Below, piece after piece: positions 55,891-55,958 of a stretch of DNA of 55,958 bases. How positions within the stretch are numbered: the stretch's first letter is position 1; every line of letters starts with the position of its first letter. Under the pieces are notes generated by a model. That model made no database searches, was not told where the DNA came from, and worked only from the letters and a program-made list of their open reading frames with translations. The stretch comes from Pseudonocardia humida (GTDB taxonomy: Bacteria > Actinomycetota > Actinomycetes > Mycobacteriales > Pseudonocardiaceae), in NCBI RefSeq assembly GCF_023898865.1, contig NZ_JAGSOV010000089.1:1-55958 (forward strand), written 5' to 3'. The position numbers and the translations under genes are program-made.

Positions 55891-55958
55891 CGAGGCGGCG
55901 CGCAGCGCCGCGAGCCGGGCCGAGCCCCGGGGGGGGCGCCGCGCCCCCCCCCCCCCCC
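55891..55958. other. GC-only end of window ending in a C run
   Basis: The last bases are almost pure G and C, with eight G (55929-55936) and fifteen C (55944-55958). The run ends exactly at the window end and is preceded by gccgcg, as is the 31-base C run at 49004. This looks like a contig end or a padded sequence rather than biology. Confidence 0.6.

Noticed and set aside
55944..55958. Terminal C run as a linear-replicon telomere
   Set aside because: Actinomycete telomeres show several palindromes with GCG loops; here there is only a homopolymer of the same kind as the internal run at 49004.

Overview
This is about 56 kb of very GC-rich DNA with GTG-rich starts and short purine-rich ribosome sites. 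It carries many one-component regulators (LuxR, TetR, LysR, AraC, IclR), a PPOX-type deazaflavin/flavin protein, an ECF42-type sigma factor with its DGPF partner, and MOSC and CocE/NonD enzymes. That mix indicates an actinomycete, most likely a soil Pseudonocardiaceae such as Pseudonocardia. The genus is an inference; no rRNA or tRNA gene was seen to confirm it. The window is chromosome-like accessory DNA: small catabolic or tailoring operons, each with its own regulator, separated by decayed transposase and recombinase fragments.

Layout. 1-3505: transposon graveyard (IS630 end, IS5, IS1380, serine recombinase and IS110-like scraps) around one intact gene with four cold-shock domains. 3506-9088 (minus): LuxR/TPR regulator, flavin oxidase, methyltransferase, DsrE-like protein, alpha/beta hydrolase. 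9478-12271 (minus): NB-ARC LuxR regulator and a small secreted protein. 12466-14845 (plus): cytochrome P450 and a secreted propeller-like protein. 14846-18552: recombinase, saccharopine-dehydrogenase and hydrolase remnants, a MazG-like protein and a divergent Rrf2/GyrI-like pair. 18553-23396: translationally coupled monooxygenase, CocE hydrolase, SnoaL and NIPSNAP genes, with a divergent LysR. 23402-27066: DedA, then a coupled operon of MOSC protein, ferredoxin-type reductase and acetamidase behind a leader peptide. 27717-31342: LysR, sugar-binding lipoprotein and FucP-type permease. 31718-37186: MFS pump, two sigma factors flanking a DGPF protein, SnoaL, TetR. 37217-42790: TetR with divergent quinone-reductase-like gene, amidohydrolase, O-methyltransferase, LuxR. 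43273-45385: AraC and response-regulator fragments around a TetR/SnoaL divergent pair. 45458-50822: IclR with a flavin hydroxylase, extradiol dioxygenase, C-C hydrolase and FAH-family protein. 50903-55579: methyltransferase, kinase-like protein, then an AraC/epimerase/PPOX/DHFR-like operon. The end is a 30-bp tandem repeat and a C run.

How the genes work together. Two operons give a coherent biochemical story. The 46294-50822 set reads as hydroxylation, meta ring cleavage, carbon-carbon hydrolysis and removal of the resulting enol acid from an aromatic compound. The 24359-27066 set pairs a mARC/YcbX-like molybdenum protein with its own FMN/2Fe-2S reductase and an amidase. It could reduce N-hydroxylated amides and then hydrolyse the amide, a combination I do not know as a described system.

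Other notable structure: a dispersed repeat whose copies C and D form the 3' ends of decayed serine recombinases; a duplicated divergent regulatory region; two leader peptides with strong ribosome sites that overlap the next gene's start; and a 31-base C run next to a degraded copy of adjacent sequence, which probably marks an assembly fault. All similarity statements come from recognising motifs by eye; no database search was run.
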